A DNA stretch of 64,000 nucleotides from Campylobacter aviculae. GTDB taxonomy: Bacteria > Campylobacterota > Campylobacteria > Campylobacterales > Campylobacteraceae. This document shows positions 1-9,675 of the stretch, one piece after another; position 1 is the stretch's first letter, and the number at the start of each line of letters is the position of its first letter. The position numbers and the translations under genes are program-made. Where the stretch lies: contig NZ_NXMA01000005.1 in the NCBI RefSeq assembly GCF_005406215.1, positions 1 to 64,000 of the forward strand, written 5' to 3'. Below the pieces are notes generated by a model, which saw only the letters and a program-made list of their open reading frames with translations, had not been told where the DNA came from and ran no database searches.

Positions 1-1
1 T

Positions 2-3000
2 TTATTTTTAGATATAAAAGATTTTGGAAGCTCTTTTATTGATGCGAGTAAAGCCTTTGAAACTGCAAAAACACAACTGGCTTTCATTACAGCAACCACG
101 CACGCAAACGTAGATGCTACAGGCAAAGCGATTTCACAACTTCAAAAATGGCAAGCCGCTACAAAAAGCAGTGAAAAAACCTTTAAAGAATTTAACGATT
201 TACACACCAAAACGGGTTATTCTTTGCAAGATTTAGCAAGCATGTTTCAATCCTTTGCTTCTACAGCCTTAAATAATATGAATTTTGATGAAGCTAAAAA
301 AGCTTTTGAAAGTATTTTGATAGCAACTTCAAATACTTCCATGAGCACAGAGCAACTTTCAATGACTATGGATAGCTTAGGAGCGGGTGTATTTAGTGCA
401 AGTGGAGATTTAAGACGTTTTGCTGAAAGCTTAGGAATTACCAACGAAGCAATGGCTGAGGCAAAGAAAAATGGAAAACTTTATGATCTTTTCATAGAAA
501 AAACAAAAGAACTCACAAAATATACAGATTACACCACCCAAACCTATGAAAAGCAAATGCAAAAATTTGAAGCCAATATTCAAATGTTACAGGCTGAACT
601 ATCAAAACCTATTTTTGATGCTCTTAAAAACTCACTCATTGACATAAATACTTATATCAAAGATAATGAGAAAGAGATAAAAGCTAGTATTAAAAGCATT
701 ACTGAATTTGCAACATCTTATAAGGATTTGGCAATTAATATAGGACTTGTCTATGCAGGTTTTAAAACTTTTAGCACGATAAAAAACTTACCCTTTATTG
801 TAAATATGAGAAAAGATTATAGTGATTTAATCGCAAAGCAAAAAGAAATGATTGAACTTATAAATGAACAAAGAAATTTAAAATTTAGAGTAGAAGGACT
901 TAAGGAAGTGCTTAGTGATGTGGAAAAACTAAGAGGCTTAAAGATAGAAAGCACAAGCACCCCTACTGTTTTTATGACATCCGCAAAACAAGAAAACTTA
1001 AAACAAACAAAGCTAAACACAGAACAACCAATCTTTTCAATTAAAACTTATCAACAAATTAAAAGTCTAGAACAAGAAATTCAAAAAAACGAAACTTTGA
1101 TTAATGAAACTATTTTAAAAAGAAATCCTATGCTAACGACTATTAAAGGTACTATGGGAAAACTAGCAAGTTCCGCTTTAAATTTTATAAAATGCTTAGG
1201 ACCCACTGTGGCACTCACGGCTTTATTTACACTTATAGAAAAAATTTATACAAATTGGTCTAATTTTGATAACGCCTTAGAAAAAACATCAGCAAAAAAA
1301 TTAGAAAATAAAAGTGCTAAAGAATTAAATGATTACGTTACAAACATCAAAAGCCAAATGGAAGCTTTAGAGGCAAACGGAAGTGTTTTAGGAGCAAAGA
1401 TAACTTCAAAATTTGATTTTTGGTATATAAAAGAGGGAGTAGAAGGGCTTTTAAATCTGGCAGAAGATCAATACGAAGCAATAAGCGGAAAACAAATGAC
1501 AATGAATGCAGAAGCTAAAAAAGCTTACGAGCAATTACAAGCGAATTTAAAAATCGCAGAAGAAGCCGCAAAAAAAGCAAAACAAGAGGAATTTAAACTT
1601 GAAAGCATAGAAAATTTACCCGCCAGTGTTCAAAAAGCGATAGAAAGCTTAAAAGGATTACAAATCCCACCAAGTGCAGAAGAACAGGCTAAAAATTTAA
1701 GATTGCAATACGAACTTATAGGAGAAACTATCCAGCAAATTACAGAGAAAGCAAATTGGGATAAAGATGCAAGAAAATTAGAACAATATAACGCTTTAGT
1801 AGCACAAAGAACGCATTATGAAGAATATATTAACAAACAAGAAGAACAAAGATTAAAACAAGAAAAAGAATTAGCTAATCAAAAATGGGCAGAACGTCTC
1901 AAAGAACAAAACGAAGCCTTAAAAGAAATTTCACAAATTGGTATGAGTGAATACGATAAAAAATTAAGTGAAATCAATGAAAAATTAAAAGAATGGCAAA
2001 AATTAGGACTGGATAAAAATAAAATCAAACAAGCAGAAGAAAACCTAAAAATCAAACTCGATTTAGATCAATCTAACAAGGATTTTAACGAAGCAAAAAA
2101 CTTAATGCTAGAATACTATGAAAGCATAGGAAATAAACAAGAAGCTTGGGCTTTAAAAGAAATAGAACTTAGAGAAAAATACGCCAAACTTTTAAGCGAA
2201 AATCTTATCAAAGAAGAAGATTTTGACAAAATGATTAAAGCTAACAAAGAAAGTTATTTGCAAATCAACAAAGACGCTAAAAATGCAATGGATAACACAA
2301 GGGTATATTATGAAAAGATGATTGCAAATATGCAAAAAACCATAGAAAGTAGCTTTTTTGATTTTATCAATGGAAAGATTAAAGATTTAAAGGATTTGTT
2401 TAAGGATTTAGGAAAAACTATTTTGCAAGATTTTTTAAACCCCTATATTTCTTCTCTTAGTGGGTTTTTATCTCGTGCAGGAACTGGAGTTTTAGGTGGG
2501 CTTATGCCAAGTTTTAGCGGAGCGGTTAGCACAACGCAAAAGAGTAATGTTTTAAGTTCTGTTGTAGATTTTGCAAAAGATCAAGGCTTAAGTTTAAACA
2601 ATGATGGCAAATATCAAGGTGTGGTTAATGGTGTTGAGGTAGTTATGGATAAAACAGGCACTATAGAAAAAGGAAATAGTGCTTTTAACGACGTAGTTAA
2701 TATTATAGACAATGCAAATAAATTAGAAGGCGTTGTAAGTGGAGATTGGATAGATAAGGCAAACGCTACTTATGATAAAGTGATGGATTGGTTTGGAGGT
2801 AGTGAAAATGCAAACTTTAGTGATGCTTTAAATGCGGATGGTTTTAGCGACTTTTTAGGGTCAAGCGATATAAGCACAACAATTGAAAGTTCAAGTTCAA
2901 ATATAATAGATAATGTAGGAAATGGTTTTAATTCTTTGTTTGAGAACTTGCAAAGTTATATCAATTCAATCGGAACTTTTGGAAGTAATCTTTTAGCGAA

Positions 3001-5446
3001 TTCATCGGCTTACCTTGCGAATTTAATCGGACTTAGTGGAAATTTTAGCGCCGGAGCATCCTTAGCAGGGATGGGCTTAAGTGGTGCTAATGGTGCCTTT
3101 TCTTTTGGTTTAAGTGGCGGACTTGGATATGCGGGTGGTTTGGTTGCTAATGCTGCTATGGGTGGGCTTTTAGGTTATGGTATAGGAAGTTTAGGCGATT
3201 GGCTTTTTAAAGCAGATACTCATGCAGGAACAGGCGGTGCGATTGGTGGAGCGTTAGGCTCTTTAATCTTACCTGGCATTGGAACTATAGTAGGAGGTCT
3301 TTTAGGATCAGTAATTGGTGGTATTTTTGGAAAAACCAAAGTAACAGGAAGCGGTTTGCAACTTTGGGGGAATTTAAATGGGGGCAATTATTTAAGCAGT
3401 AGCGATTTAAGTTCTTATGTTGATTATCAAAAGAAAGGTTGGTTTTCTAAAAAAGATTGGAGTGAGTATCAAAGTATTAATAACGAACAATTAAAAAAAC
3501 TAAATCTTTATCTATCTAATCAATTTTCAGTTTTAGAAAAATTAAACGTAAGTATAGATAAATTTAATATTAACGCAGGCAAATACTCTGGAAATTCTTT
3601 AATAGATACTGCCATTCCAAACGCAATGCTAAGTGCTTTTTTAAATATAAGCGATCCGGTTAAAATTGCAGAACAAATTAGTTCTATTTACGAAGAAGCA
3701 AAGAAAAATAATATAAGTTATGCAGAACAATTAGGGAATCAATTTACAACTTTCATTAATCTACAATCTAGTATTTTAAATCAAATGTATAAAGGCGATC
3801 CCGTAAAGGTAGCCAAACAAAATTTAGAAGATTTAACCTTTACGCTTAAAACACTCATGCGAAATATAGATGGAGGATTTGAACGTTTTGGATTGAGTGA
3901 GGATAGTTTTACAAACATATCTCAAATTTCAGTCGATAAATTAAATGAAGCTTTTAATGATAGTCTTAGAGATAATTTTACACCAGAGAATTTGGATCTT
4001 TGGCAAAATTTAATACAAATTTTTAATCAAGCACAAGAAGGAATTGAAAATTTATACAATACCATCATTCAAAAAACAAGCCAAATCATGCAAATAAGCC
4101 AAAATTTTGCAAATGCAAACAATTTACAAGGAAATATTTTTGCAATAAATGATCTTATTAATCAATATGCAGTGCTTATGAATAAACTTTCAGATGAACT
4201 AAGCTCTAAAGAAAAAGAAATGCTAAGTGATATTTTTAGCGCTAATGATAAACTATTGCAAGGTGGCTTTAATGCTTTAAATGATTTTTTAAGCACTGGA
4301 AATACTGAAGTAAGACAGCAATTAATTCAAATTTTGACCCAATTTAAGCAAAGTATTGATGCTCAAGGAGGTTTAATTTTTTCAAGCGAACATTTAAACA
4401 AATTAGCTGAGGTAGATAAACTCATCGCAGCTTATGAAAAAAAAGACGAAAATTCAAAAGAATACGCGCAGGTAAAGCTCAACGAGAATAATGCTTTATT
4501 ACAAACTTTAAATTCACAACAAAGTATTTTAAGTTCTTTAGGAAATTTTAGCACCAATCTTATAAATCAAACCATAGGAACAAGTGAAAGCATCAGTAAA
4601 AATTATGATAAATATTTAAAAGAAGCACAAAAAGCTTATAAAGATAAAAATTTTAGTTCTTCAGCCTTTAGTGCATTACAAAATGCTGCTACTTCTAAGG
4701 CAAATGAGATTAAAAATTCAGCCAGTGATTACGCCTCCTATCAACTAGAAATGTTAAAAATGGCAAATGAAATGAAAGATTTAGGTGGAGAAGCTGATCT
4801 TAATTCTATACAAGATGAGATTAAAAAAATTACCGAAGAAAATGAAAAACTACAAGAGAAATTACAAGAAACTATAAAAGATACAAGCTCAATGACCTTA
4901 GAAGAATTAAAAGCTTATAGAGAAACTTTAATCAATGAAAGCCAAAAAGAAATCGATGCTATGATTAAATATTTAGGAGCAAATTCACCCATAGCAAAAT
5001 ATTTAGAAAATATGATAAAAGAAATTAAAAATGGAACTAAGCTAAGCGATGCGGCACTAAAAAATTTAACCTATGCAATTTTACAATATAAAAATAACTA
5101 TAGTGGAGCAAATAAAGATTTAAATACTGCTTTGAATAATACTAGAGCTTTTGCAGATGGAGGCATAGTTACACGTCCAACAAATGCTTTAATAGGAGAA
5201 AATGGCTATCCTGAAGCAATTATCCCTTTAAAAAATGGAAAAGGTTTAAAAATAGATACAAGCGGAGTTTTTGACAAAATGGGAAATGCCTTTGAAAAAG
5301 CTATAGAAAATGGTTTTGAAAGCTTGAAAGAAAAATTAGATCTAATCATTTCAAAAACAGACAATGTCAATAAAAGTGTTCAAAGATCCAATATGGACTT
5401 AAGCATTTTAACCAAACAGACAAGAGAAATAGCTGAAAACATCTAA
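2..5446 (+). CDS. Phage tail tape measure protein (5' end outside window)
   Basis: The reading frame is already open at the window edge, so the true start lies to the left; at least 1814 residues are visible. Tape measure proteins set tail length in siphoviruses and help DNA enter the cell. Support: extreme length, long charged helical stretches rich in Lys/Glu/Gln, a Gly/Ala-rich hydrophobic stretch in the middle (encoded about 3050-3340) as in many tape measure proteins, and more coiled coil to the C-terminus. A TTG at 224 is only an internal codon, because the frame continues upstream without a stop. It is followed after 11 bases by the next tail gene, suggesting one late operon. Family call is fairly sure; exact tail type is not. 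Confidence 0.85.
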   Translation, partial: LFLDIKDFGSSFIDASKAFETAKTQLAFITATTHANVDATGKAISQLQKWQAATKSSEKTFKEFNDLHTKTGYSLQDLASMFQSFASTALNNMNFDEAKKAFESILIATSNTSMSTEQLSMTMDSLGAGVFSASGDLRRFAESLGITNEAMAEAKKNGKLYDLFIEKTKELTKYTDYTTQTYEKQMQKFEANIQMLQAELSKPIFDALKNSLIDINTYIKDNEKEIKASIKSITEFATSYKDLAINIGLVYAGFKTFSTIKNLPFIVNMRKDYSDLIAKQKEMIELINEQRNLKFRVEGLKEVLSDVEKLRGLKIESTSTPTVFMTSAKQENLKQTKLNTEQPIFSIKTYQQIKSLEQEIQKNETLINETILKRNPMLTTIKGTMGKLASSALNFIKCLGPTVALTALFTLIEKIYTNWSNFDNALEKTSAKKLENKSAKELNDYVTNIKSQMEALEANGSVLGAKITSKFDFWYIKEGVEGLLNLAEDQYEAISGKQMTMNAEAKKAYEQLQANLKIAEEAAKKAKQEEFKLESIENLPASVQKAIESLKGLQIPPSAEEQAKNLRLQYELIGETIQQITEKANWDKDARKLEQYNALVAQRTHYEEYINKQEEQRLKQEKELANQKWAERLKEQNEALKEISQIGMSEYDKKLSEINEKLKEWQKLGLDKNKIKQAEENLKIKLDLDQSNKDFNEAKNLMLEYYESIGNKQEAWALKEIELREKYAKLLSENLIKEEDFDKMIKANKESYLQINKDAKNAMDNTRVYYEKMIANMQKTIESSFFDFINGKIKDLKDLFKDLGKTILQDFLNPYISSLSGFLSRAGTGVLGGLMPSFSGAVSTTQKSNVLSSVVDFAKDQGLSLNNDGKYQGVVNGVEVVMDKTGTIEKGNSAFNDVVNIIDNANKLEGVVSGDWIDKANATYDKVMDWFGGSENANFSDALNADGFSDFLGSSDISTTIESSSSNIIDNVGNGFNSLFENLQSYINSIGTFGSNLLANSSAYLANLIGLSGNFSAGASLAGMGLSGANGAFSFGLSGGLGYAGGLVANAAMGGLLGYGIGSLGDWLFKADTHAGTGGAIGGALGSLILPGIGTIVGGLLGSVIGGIFGKTKVTGSGLQLWGNLNGGNYLSSSDLSSYVDYQKKGWFSKKDWSEYQSINNEQLKKLNLYLSNQFSVLEKLNVSIDKFNINAGKYSGNSLIDTAIPNAMLSAFLNISDPVKIAEQISSIYEEAKKNNISYAEQLGNQFTTFINLQSSILNQMYKGDPVKVAKQNLEDLTFTLKTLMRNIDGGFERFGLSEDSFTNISQISVDKLNEAFNDSLRDNFTPENLDLWQNLIQIFNQAQEGIENLYNTIIQKTSQIMQISQNFANANNLQGNIFAINDLINQYAVLMNKLSDELSSKEKEMLSDIFSANDKLLQGGFNALNDFLSTGNTEVRQQLIQILTQFKQSIDAQGGLIFSSEHLNKLAEVDKLIAAYEKKDENSKEYAQVKLNENNALLQTLNSQQSILSSLGNFSTNLINQTIGTSESISKNYDKYLKEAQKAYKDKNFSSSAFSALQNAATSKANEIKNSASDYASYQLEMLKMANEMKDLGGEADLNSIQDEIKKITEENEKLQEKLQETIKDTSSMTLEELKAYRETLINESQKEIDAMIKYLGANSPIAKYLENMIKEIKNGTKLSDAALKNLTYAILQYKNNYSGANKDLNTALNNTRAFADGGIVTRPTNALIGENGYPEAIIPLKNGKGLKIDTSGVFDKMGNAFEKAIENGFESLKEKLDLIISKTDNVNKSVQRSNMDLSILTKQTREIAENI

Positions 5447-5457
5447 AAGGAAAAAAT

Positions 5458-6327
5458 ATGACTATAGTTAAACCCTTAGAATTTGAAGTTTTACAAAATT
5501 CAGCAACTAAAGATGAAACACCTTTATGGGATAAAGAAAAAACATACAAGAGTGATGAAAAAGTTCAATTTAAAGGATTTATTTGGGTAAGTGCAAGTGA
5601 TGAAGATACACACGAAGAACCCGATGTTTATTTTGATAAATGGGTAAAATTTGCTCCTATAAATGAAAATGCTTTTTTTGATGATGAGGTAAATACACAA
5701 ACAAAGTGCGATAAAGCTTGGAGTGTTCGATTAAAAATGGATGGAGTTTTTGACACCTTAGCTTTTTTAAATTTAAATGTTTCAAAAATAAAAATTCAAA
5801 CAATAGATAAAAAAATAATCTATGAAAAATCAATGTATCATAAAAAAACAAAAACATGGTGGGAATATTTTTTTGGAAAATTTAAAGTCAATAAAGAAGA
5901 TTTTGTTTTTTTACCTTATCCGATCAATAGTGAAATTTTGATTAGCTTTGAACCTGCAAAAACTGGGTGTGATGTAGGACATATTTTAGTAGGAAAAAAA
6001 GAATTTGCAGGGATTACAATTTATCCAGCAAGCAGCACTTATTTAAACTACTCGAAAACTTCCACAAATGAATGGGGTATTACTAACGTTGTTTCAGGTA
6101 AGAAAGCAAAATATTTAGAATTTGTCGTAGCTATACAAAAAAAAGATTTTGATTATTATGATGAGCTAATATCTGAAATCTATAACGTTAAAGCTTTATT
6201 TATAGGTGATGAAAGCGAATTAGGATTTAAAAAGCTAACTACTTTTGGAATTTTAAAAGATTATTCCGCACCTTTAGAAGTTGAAGATTATGTCCAATAT
6301 AAGCTAAATATACAAGGATTAATCTAA
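5458..6327 (+). CDS. Hypothetical tail-associated phage protein
   Basis: 289 residues with an AAAGGA ribosome site just before the ATG. I do not recognise a named family. The N-terminus (about residues 20-55) has a W-D-K-E-K-T-Y ... V-x-F-K-G-F-I-W-V-S pattern, resembling the short aromatic carbohydrate-binding-like modules often found in phage tail or baseplate proteins. The rest is beta-rich with many Tyr/Phe. Its place directly after the tape measure gene suggests a distal tail or baseplate part. That is inference from position. Confidence 0.6.
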   Translation: MTIVKPLEFEVLQNSATKDETPLWDKEKTYKSDEKVQFKGFIWVSASDEDTHEEPDVYFDKWVKFAPINENAFFDDEVNTQTKCDKAWSVRLKMDGVFDTLAFLNLNVSKIKIQTIDKKIIYEKSMYHKKTKTWWEYFFGKFKVNKEDFVFLPYPINSEILISFEPAKTGCDVGHILVGKKEFAGITIYPASSTYLNYSKTSTNEWGITNVVSGKKAKYLEFVVAIQKKDFDYYDELISEIYNVKALFIGDESELGFKKLTTFGILKDYSAPLEVEDYVQYKLNIQGLI

Positions 6328-6412
6328 AAAAACACAAAAAAACTCTAACACGCACTTTAACGCCTCAAACTTTTTTTAAAATTTCTAAAATCTACAAAAT
6401 AAGGATTTTAGA

Positions 6413-6967
6413 ATGAATTTTATTAGGGCTGATGCTGCAAGATTAAGAAACATAAGCGAAGAAGATAACACTTTAAGTTTTGTTATGGTTTCTAATTCTA
6501 ACGCTTGTAAGCGTTTTGATTGGGAATTAGGAGATTATATAGAAGAATTAGACATCAAAGGGGCAAAATTTGAAGGGCTAAAAACTCTTTTTAAAGATCA
6601 TAATCCTAGCGTGGATAATGCCATTGCTAGAATTGAAAATATAAGGATAGAAAATGATGAGCTTGTTTGTGATTGTGTATTTGCTAAAGATGAAAAAAGC
6701 CAAGAAATCTTTAAAAAATATCAAGATGGAATCTTAAGTGATGTATCAATTGGATATCGCATTTTAAAACACAATATCGATAAACAAAGCACACCTAAAA
6801 GAGTTGTTGTAACCGAATTTGATATTTTTGAGCTTAGTGCAGTTTGGAAAGGCGCCGATAAAAACGCTAAAAAACGTTTTGAAGAGGATAATGAAAAAAG
6901 AAAAATCAAAGCTTTAACGGAAGCAAGAGAAAGAGAAATAGAACTTTTAAGAAAATCAATTTTTTAA
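6413..6967 (+). CDS. HK97-family prohead protease
   Basis: 184 residues. Prohead proteases cleave the scaffold and the capsid N-terminus during head maturation. The serine-protease signature is visible: KDHNP with probable catalytic His63 and the S-x-S-I-G-Y segment with probable nucleophile Ser112, at the usual spacing for the U35 family. The next gene, 10 bases downstream, is the HK97 capsid protein, the classic pairing. An AAGGA site precedes the ATG. An 85-base gap separates it from the tail genes upstream, so a promoter there is possible. Confidence 0.88.
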   Translation: MNFIRADAARLRNISEEDNTLSFVMVSNSNACKRFDWELGDYIEELDIKGAKFEGLKTLFKDHNPSVDNAIARIENIRIENDELVCDCVFAKDEKSQEIFKKYQDGILSDVSIGYRILKHNIDKQSTPKRVVVTEFDIFELSAVWKGADKNAKKRFEEDNEKRKIKALTEAREREIELLRKSIF

Positions 6968-6977
6968 GGAGATAAAA

Positions 6978-8141
6978 ATGCAAAAATTAAGACAAGAAAT
7001 CGGAAATATTCATGAACAAATGGTGGCTTTATCTAATTTAGCCAAAAATGAGCAAAGAAGCTTTAGTGCTGAAGAAAATGCCAAATATGAATCTTTAGTT
7101 AAAGATTTTGAAGAAAAAAGAAGTGAGCTTTCAAGATTGGAGGCTGAAGCTGAAAGGGAAAAATATTTAAATCAAGTTATTAGTCCAACTTTAACAGAAA
7201 ATCCACAAGAACAAAGACAAGCAAATGAAGAAGAATATATGCGTTCTTTTGTAAATTATCTAAGAAATGGTTTAATAGATCAAAATCTACAAAGAGACGT
7301 TCTTAATGAAACTACCGCAGAAAAAGGCGGAGTTTTAGTTCCTACTATTTTACAAAGCAAGATTAGAGAAAAACTTACAGATTTAAGTGTGATTAGAAAA
7401 ATAGCAACCATACAAAAAAGCTCAAGCAATCAAACTATACCTGTATTTGATGGAATGGGTGATTTTTCTTGGATTGATGAAATGGCAACTTTTAACGAAG
7501 TATCAGCAAACTTTACAAAGCTAAGTATAGGTGCTTATAAACTTGGCGGGATTATTAAGATTAGCGAAGAACTTCTAAGCGATAATATTTCAAATCTTGA
7601 AAGTTTTATAGTCAGAAAAGCTGCCGAAAAGATATCTAAGACTGAAGAGGATGCCTTTATAAGAGGAGATGGAGACAAAAAACCAACTGGCTTAATTAAA
7701 GCTACAAATGAATTCAAACTCGCTTCTAATTCAGGCATTACAAGCAATGATTTAATTGATGCTTTTTTTAATCTAGATAGTGCTTATAGAAAAAATGCAT
7801 GTTGGCTTGTAAGTGATGATTTTATGAAAGGAGTTTATAAGCTTACCGATAACGATGGGCGTCCTTTATGGCTACCTGCTTTGAGTTCTGGAGGATATGA
7901 CACTATATTAGGTAAAAAAGTAGTGTATTGTTCCGCTTTGGATGGATTTGGAGCTAACAAAATTCCTGCTTTCTTTGGAGATTTTAGCTTTTATGAAATT
8001 TGGGATCGTTCGAACATGAGTTTTACAAGATTAAACGAACTTTACGCACAAAATGATCTTATAGGTATCAAAGTTCGCTTAAGGCTCGATGCTAAACTTA
8101 TGGATGAATCTGCAGTTTGTAAAATTTCTTGTCCAGCTTAA
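6978..8141 (+). CDS. HK97-fold major capsid protein
   Basis: 387 residues. The N-terminal ~80 residues are a charged coiled coil (the scaffold-like delta domain removed by the protease). The mature coat begins near residue 105, with E-K-G-G-V-L-V-P, then V-I-R-K-I-A-T and G-D-G-D-K-K-P-T-G-L, patterns typical of HK97-type coats. AAGGAG precedes the ATG. Length and protease neighbour both fit. Confidence 0.9.
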   Translation: MQKLRQEIGNIHEQMVALSNLAKNEQRSFSAEENAKYESLVKDFEEKRSELSRLEAEAEREKYLNQVISPTLTENPQEQRQANEEEYMRSFVNYLRNGLIDQNLQRDVLNETTAEKGGVLVPTILQSKIREKLTDLSVIRKIATIQKSSSNQTIPVFDGMGDFSWIDEMATFNEVSANFTKLSIGAYKLGGIIKISEELLSDNISNLESFIVRKAAEKISKTEEDAFIRGDGDKKPTGLIKATNEFKLASNSGITSNDLIDAFFNLDSAYRKNACWLVSDDFMKGVYKLTDNDGRPLWLPALSSGGYDTILGKKVVYCSALDGFGANKIPAFFGDFSFYEIWDRSNMSFTRLNELYAQNDLIGIKVRLRLDAKLMDESAVCKISCPA

Positions 8142-8151
8142 AGGGTAAAAA

Positions 8152-8436
8152 ATGAAAAAAGTTATTTTTTTAACTTGTCTTAGTGGCAATGTGTTTTATA
8201 AAAAAGGTGATGAGGCTTTGCTAAATCTCAGTGAAGCCTTAAGACTGAAAGAAAAGGGTGTGGTTGATTTTGTTTCAAATGATGATGAGGAAGTTCAAGA
8301 ACAAGATCAAACAAATGAGGAAGCTCAAGAAGTTCAAGAAAGCGAAACAAATGAAGAAGAAAACGAAGAAAAAGAGCAAGAAATTTCACAAAACAATCCT
8401 GAAAAACTAAAAAATACTAAAAAAGGTAAAAAATGA
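8152..8436 (+). CDS. Small acidic head-region protein
   Basis: 94 residues. The N-terminal ~40 residues look folded (V-I-F-L-T-C-L-S-G-N, then A-L-R-L-K-E-K-G); the C-terminal half is a Glu/Gln/Asn-rich tail of very low complexity ending in lysines. It sits between the coat gene and a connector gene and overlaps the latter by four bases (ATGA), showing translational coupling. Many HK97-type phages carry a short gene here, sometimes with a lattice- or Rho-like fold. Function is unknown. Confidence 0.6.
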   Translation: MKKVIFLTCLSGNVFYKKGDEALLNLSEALRLKEKGVVDFVSNDDEEVQEQDQTNEEAQEVQESETNEEENEEKEQEISQNNPEKLKNTKKGKK

Positions 8437-8870
8437 AATTAAAGGCATTTAAGGAAAGCGAAAAAGAACTCATAGCTATTGAAGAATTAAGAGCTTTTTT
8501 GAGAATTGATAGCGATGTTTTTGATGAAAATTTAAAGCAATTCCTAAAAGCAGGAATAAGCGAATTTGAGACAAGGACAAATAGAATTTTAATCTTGAAT
8601 GATTATGAAGTGGAATTTTTTAACGAAAGAGTGATTTTAGCTCCTTTTAATGCTTTAAAAAATGCAAATTTTAAAGCCGAGTTTAAAACAAATAGTGGTG
8701 TGCTTTATGTCTCAGGAAATGGAAACTTGATAGTAAATTTAGGCTATGAAGAATTACCACAAGATATAAAACTTTGGCTTAAAAATTATGTTTTAATGGC
8801 ATTTGATGGGGCAAGTATGCCAAAAATTTCAAATGCCTTAGTAAGCAGATATAAGGTGGCATTTTTTTAA
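8433..8870 (+). CDS. gp6-like head-tail connector
   Basis: 145 residues. The N-terminal helix pair E-E-L-R-A-F-L-R-I-D followed by D-E-N-L-K-Q-F-L-K-A-G is the signature of gp6-like DNA-packaging/connector proteins, which extend the portal ring after DNA is packaged. It starts within the stop of the upstream gene, and its own stop overlaps the next start (TAATG). Location after the capsid gene supports the call. Confidence 0.75.
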   Translation: MKLKAFKESEKELIAIEELRAFLRIDSDVFDENLKQFLKAGISEFETRTNRILILNDYEVEFFNERVILAPFNALKNANFKAEFKTNSGVLYVSGNGNLIVNLGYEELPQDIKLWLKNYVLMAFDGASMPKISNALVSRYKVAFF

Positions 8871-9184
8871 TGAAAGCAAATACCTTTAAACATCGAATTA
8901 AAATTTATAAAAAAGAGCAAAGCAAAAATGAATTTAATGAACTTGATTTTACTCAAGAATTACTTTTTAAAGAAGTTTATGCAAGTTGTAAAAATCTAAG
9001 TGTAGAAAGCAAAAATTTAGATGATGGAGTAAGTCAAATCGCTACACACGAATTTGAACTTAGATTTTTAGAGCTTGACTTTTCTTATTTTATAGTTTTT
9101 AGAGAAAAAAAATATGAAATTTTAAGCATACAAGATACAGATCAAAATAAACAATTTCTAAAAATTAAGGCGAGATTGCAATGA
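8870..9184 (+). CDS. Head closure / head-tail adaptor protein
   Basis: 104 residues, resembling the SPP1 gp16-type head-completion family: an R-I-K-I-Y-K beta strand near the N-terminus, a K-E-V-Y-A-S strand and a late F-R-E-K-K-Y-E-I-L-S-I strand. Such proteins plug the connector and accept the tail. It is coupled by overlap with both neighbours. The fold assignment rests on pattern and position. Confidence 0.65.
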   Translation: MKANTFKHRIKIYKKEQSKNEFNELDFTQELLFKEVYASCKNLSVESKNLDDGVSQIATHEFELRFLELDFSYFIVFREKKYEILSIQDTDQNKQFLKIKARLQ

Positions 9185-9666
9185 AAATAACTATACATAT
9201 AAGCGATTTGCCAAAAGCTCCAAATATGCAAGAACCGGTAAATTTTGATGCTGAAGCTGATCGATTTGTCGCAGCATTACCACCTTTTGGAAAAGAATTA
9301 AACGCTTTAATAGAAGAATTAAATGGCTTTATTGCTTTTATACAAAGCTCTAGTGAAAATATTCAAAACATGGCTAATCTGTTTTTCGAAGATATCAAAA
9401 AAGAAAGAATAGATGCTATTTTTGAAATAGAACTTGAAAGCCTTAAGATAAAGCAAAAAACGCTAAACGCAACAAAGTTAGAGTTTGAAAAATATACTAA
9501 TGAATGTATTGAAAAAATAAATTCTAAGAAGTATTCGGCATTGCAAGCTATACAAGATAATGAGAATGGAGCAGATTACATAGCAATTTGTCAAAATATA
9601 GCCCATGTTATATCACTAGAAAGATATTTATTTGAAAACAATCTAATTAAATTGAAAAGAAATTAA
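9181..9666 (+). CDS. Hypothetical coiled-coil phage protein
   Basis: 161 residues, starting four bases inside the upstream stop. The N-terminus (I-H-I-S-D-L-P-K-A-P) is short and beta-like; from about residue 40 it is nearly all helix (E-L-N-A-L-I-E-E-L-N...). The following gene has a similar helical opening, so this may be a related adhesion or fibre-linker protein. I recognise no family. It is well placed in the operon, with ordinary codon use. Confidence 0.55.
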   Translation: MKITIHISDLPKAPNMQEPVNFDAEADRFVAALPPFGKELNALIEELNGFIAFIQSSSENIQNMANLFFEDIKKERIDAIFEIELESLKIKQKTLNATKLEFEKYTNECIEKINSKKYSALQAIQDNENGADYIAICQNIAHVISLERYLFENNLIKLKRN

Positions 9667-9675
9667 GGAGAAAAT

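Noticed and set aside
247-1020. Two minus-strand ORFs of about 65 residues in the tape measure gene
   Set aside because: They are antisense shadows of a well-supported gene, without ribosome sites and with unnatural composition.
9181-9666. Phage scaffold protein
   Set aside because: The capsid gene already carries its own N-terminal scaffold-like domain, and this gene lies after the connectors; position fits the fibre block better.
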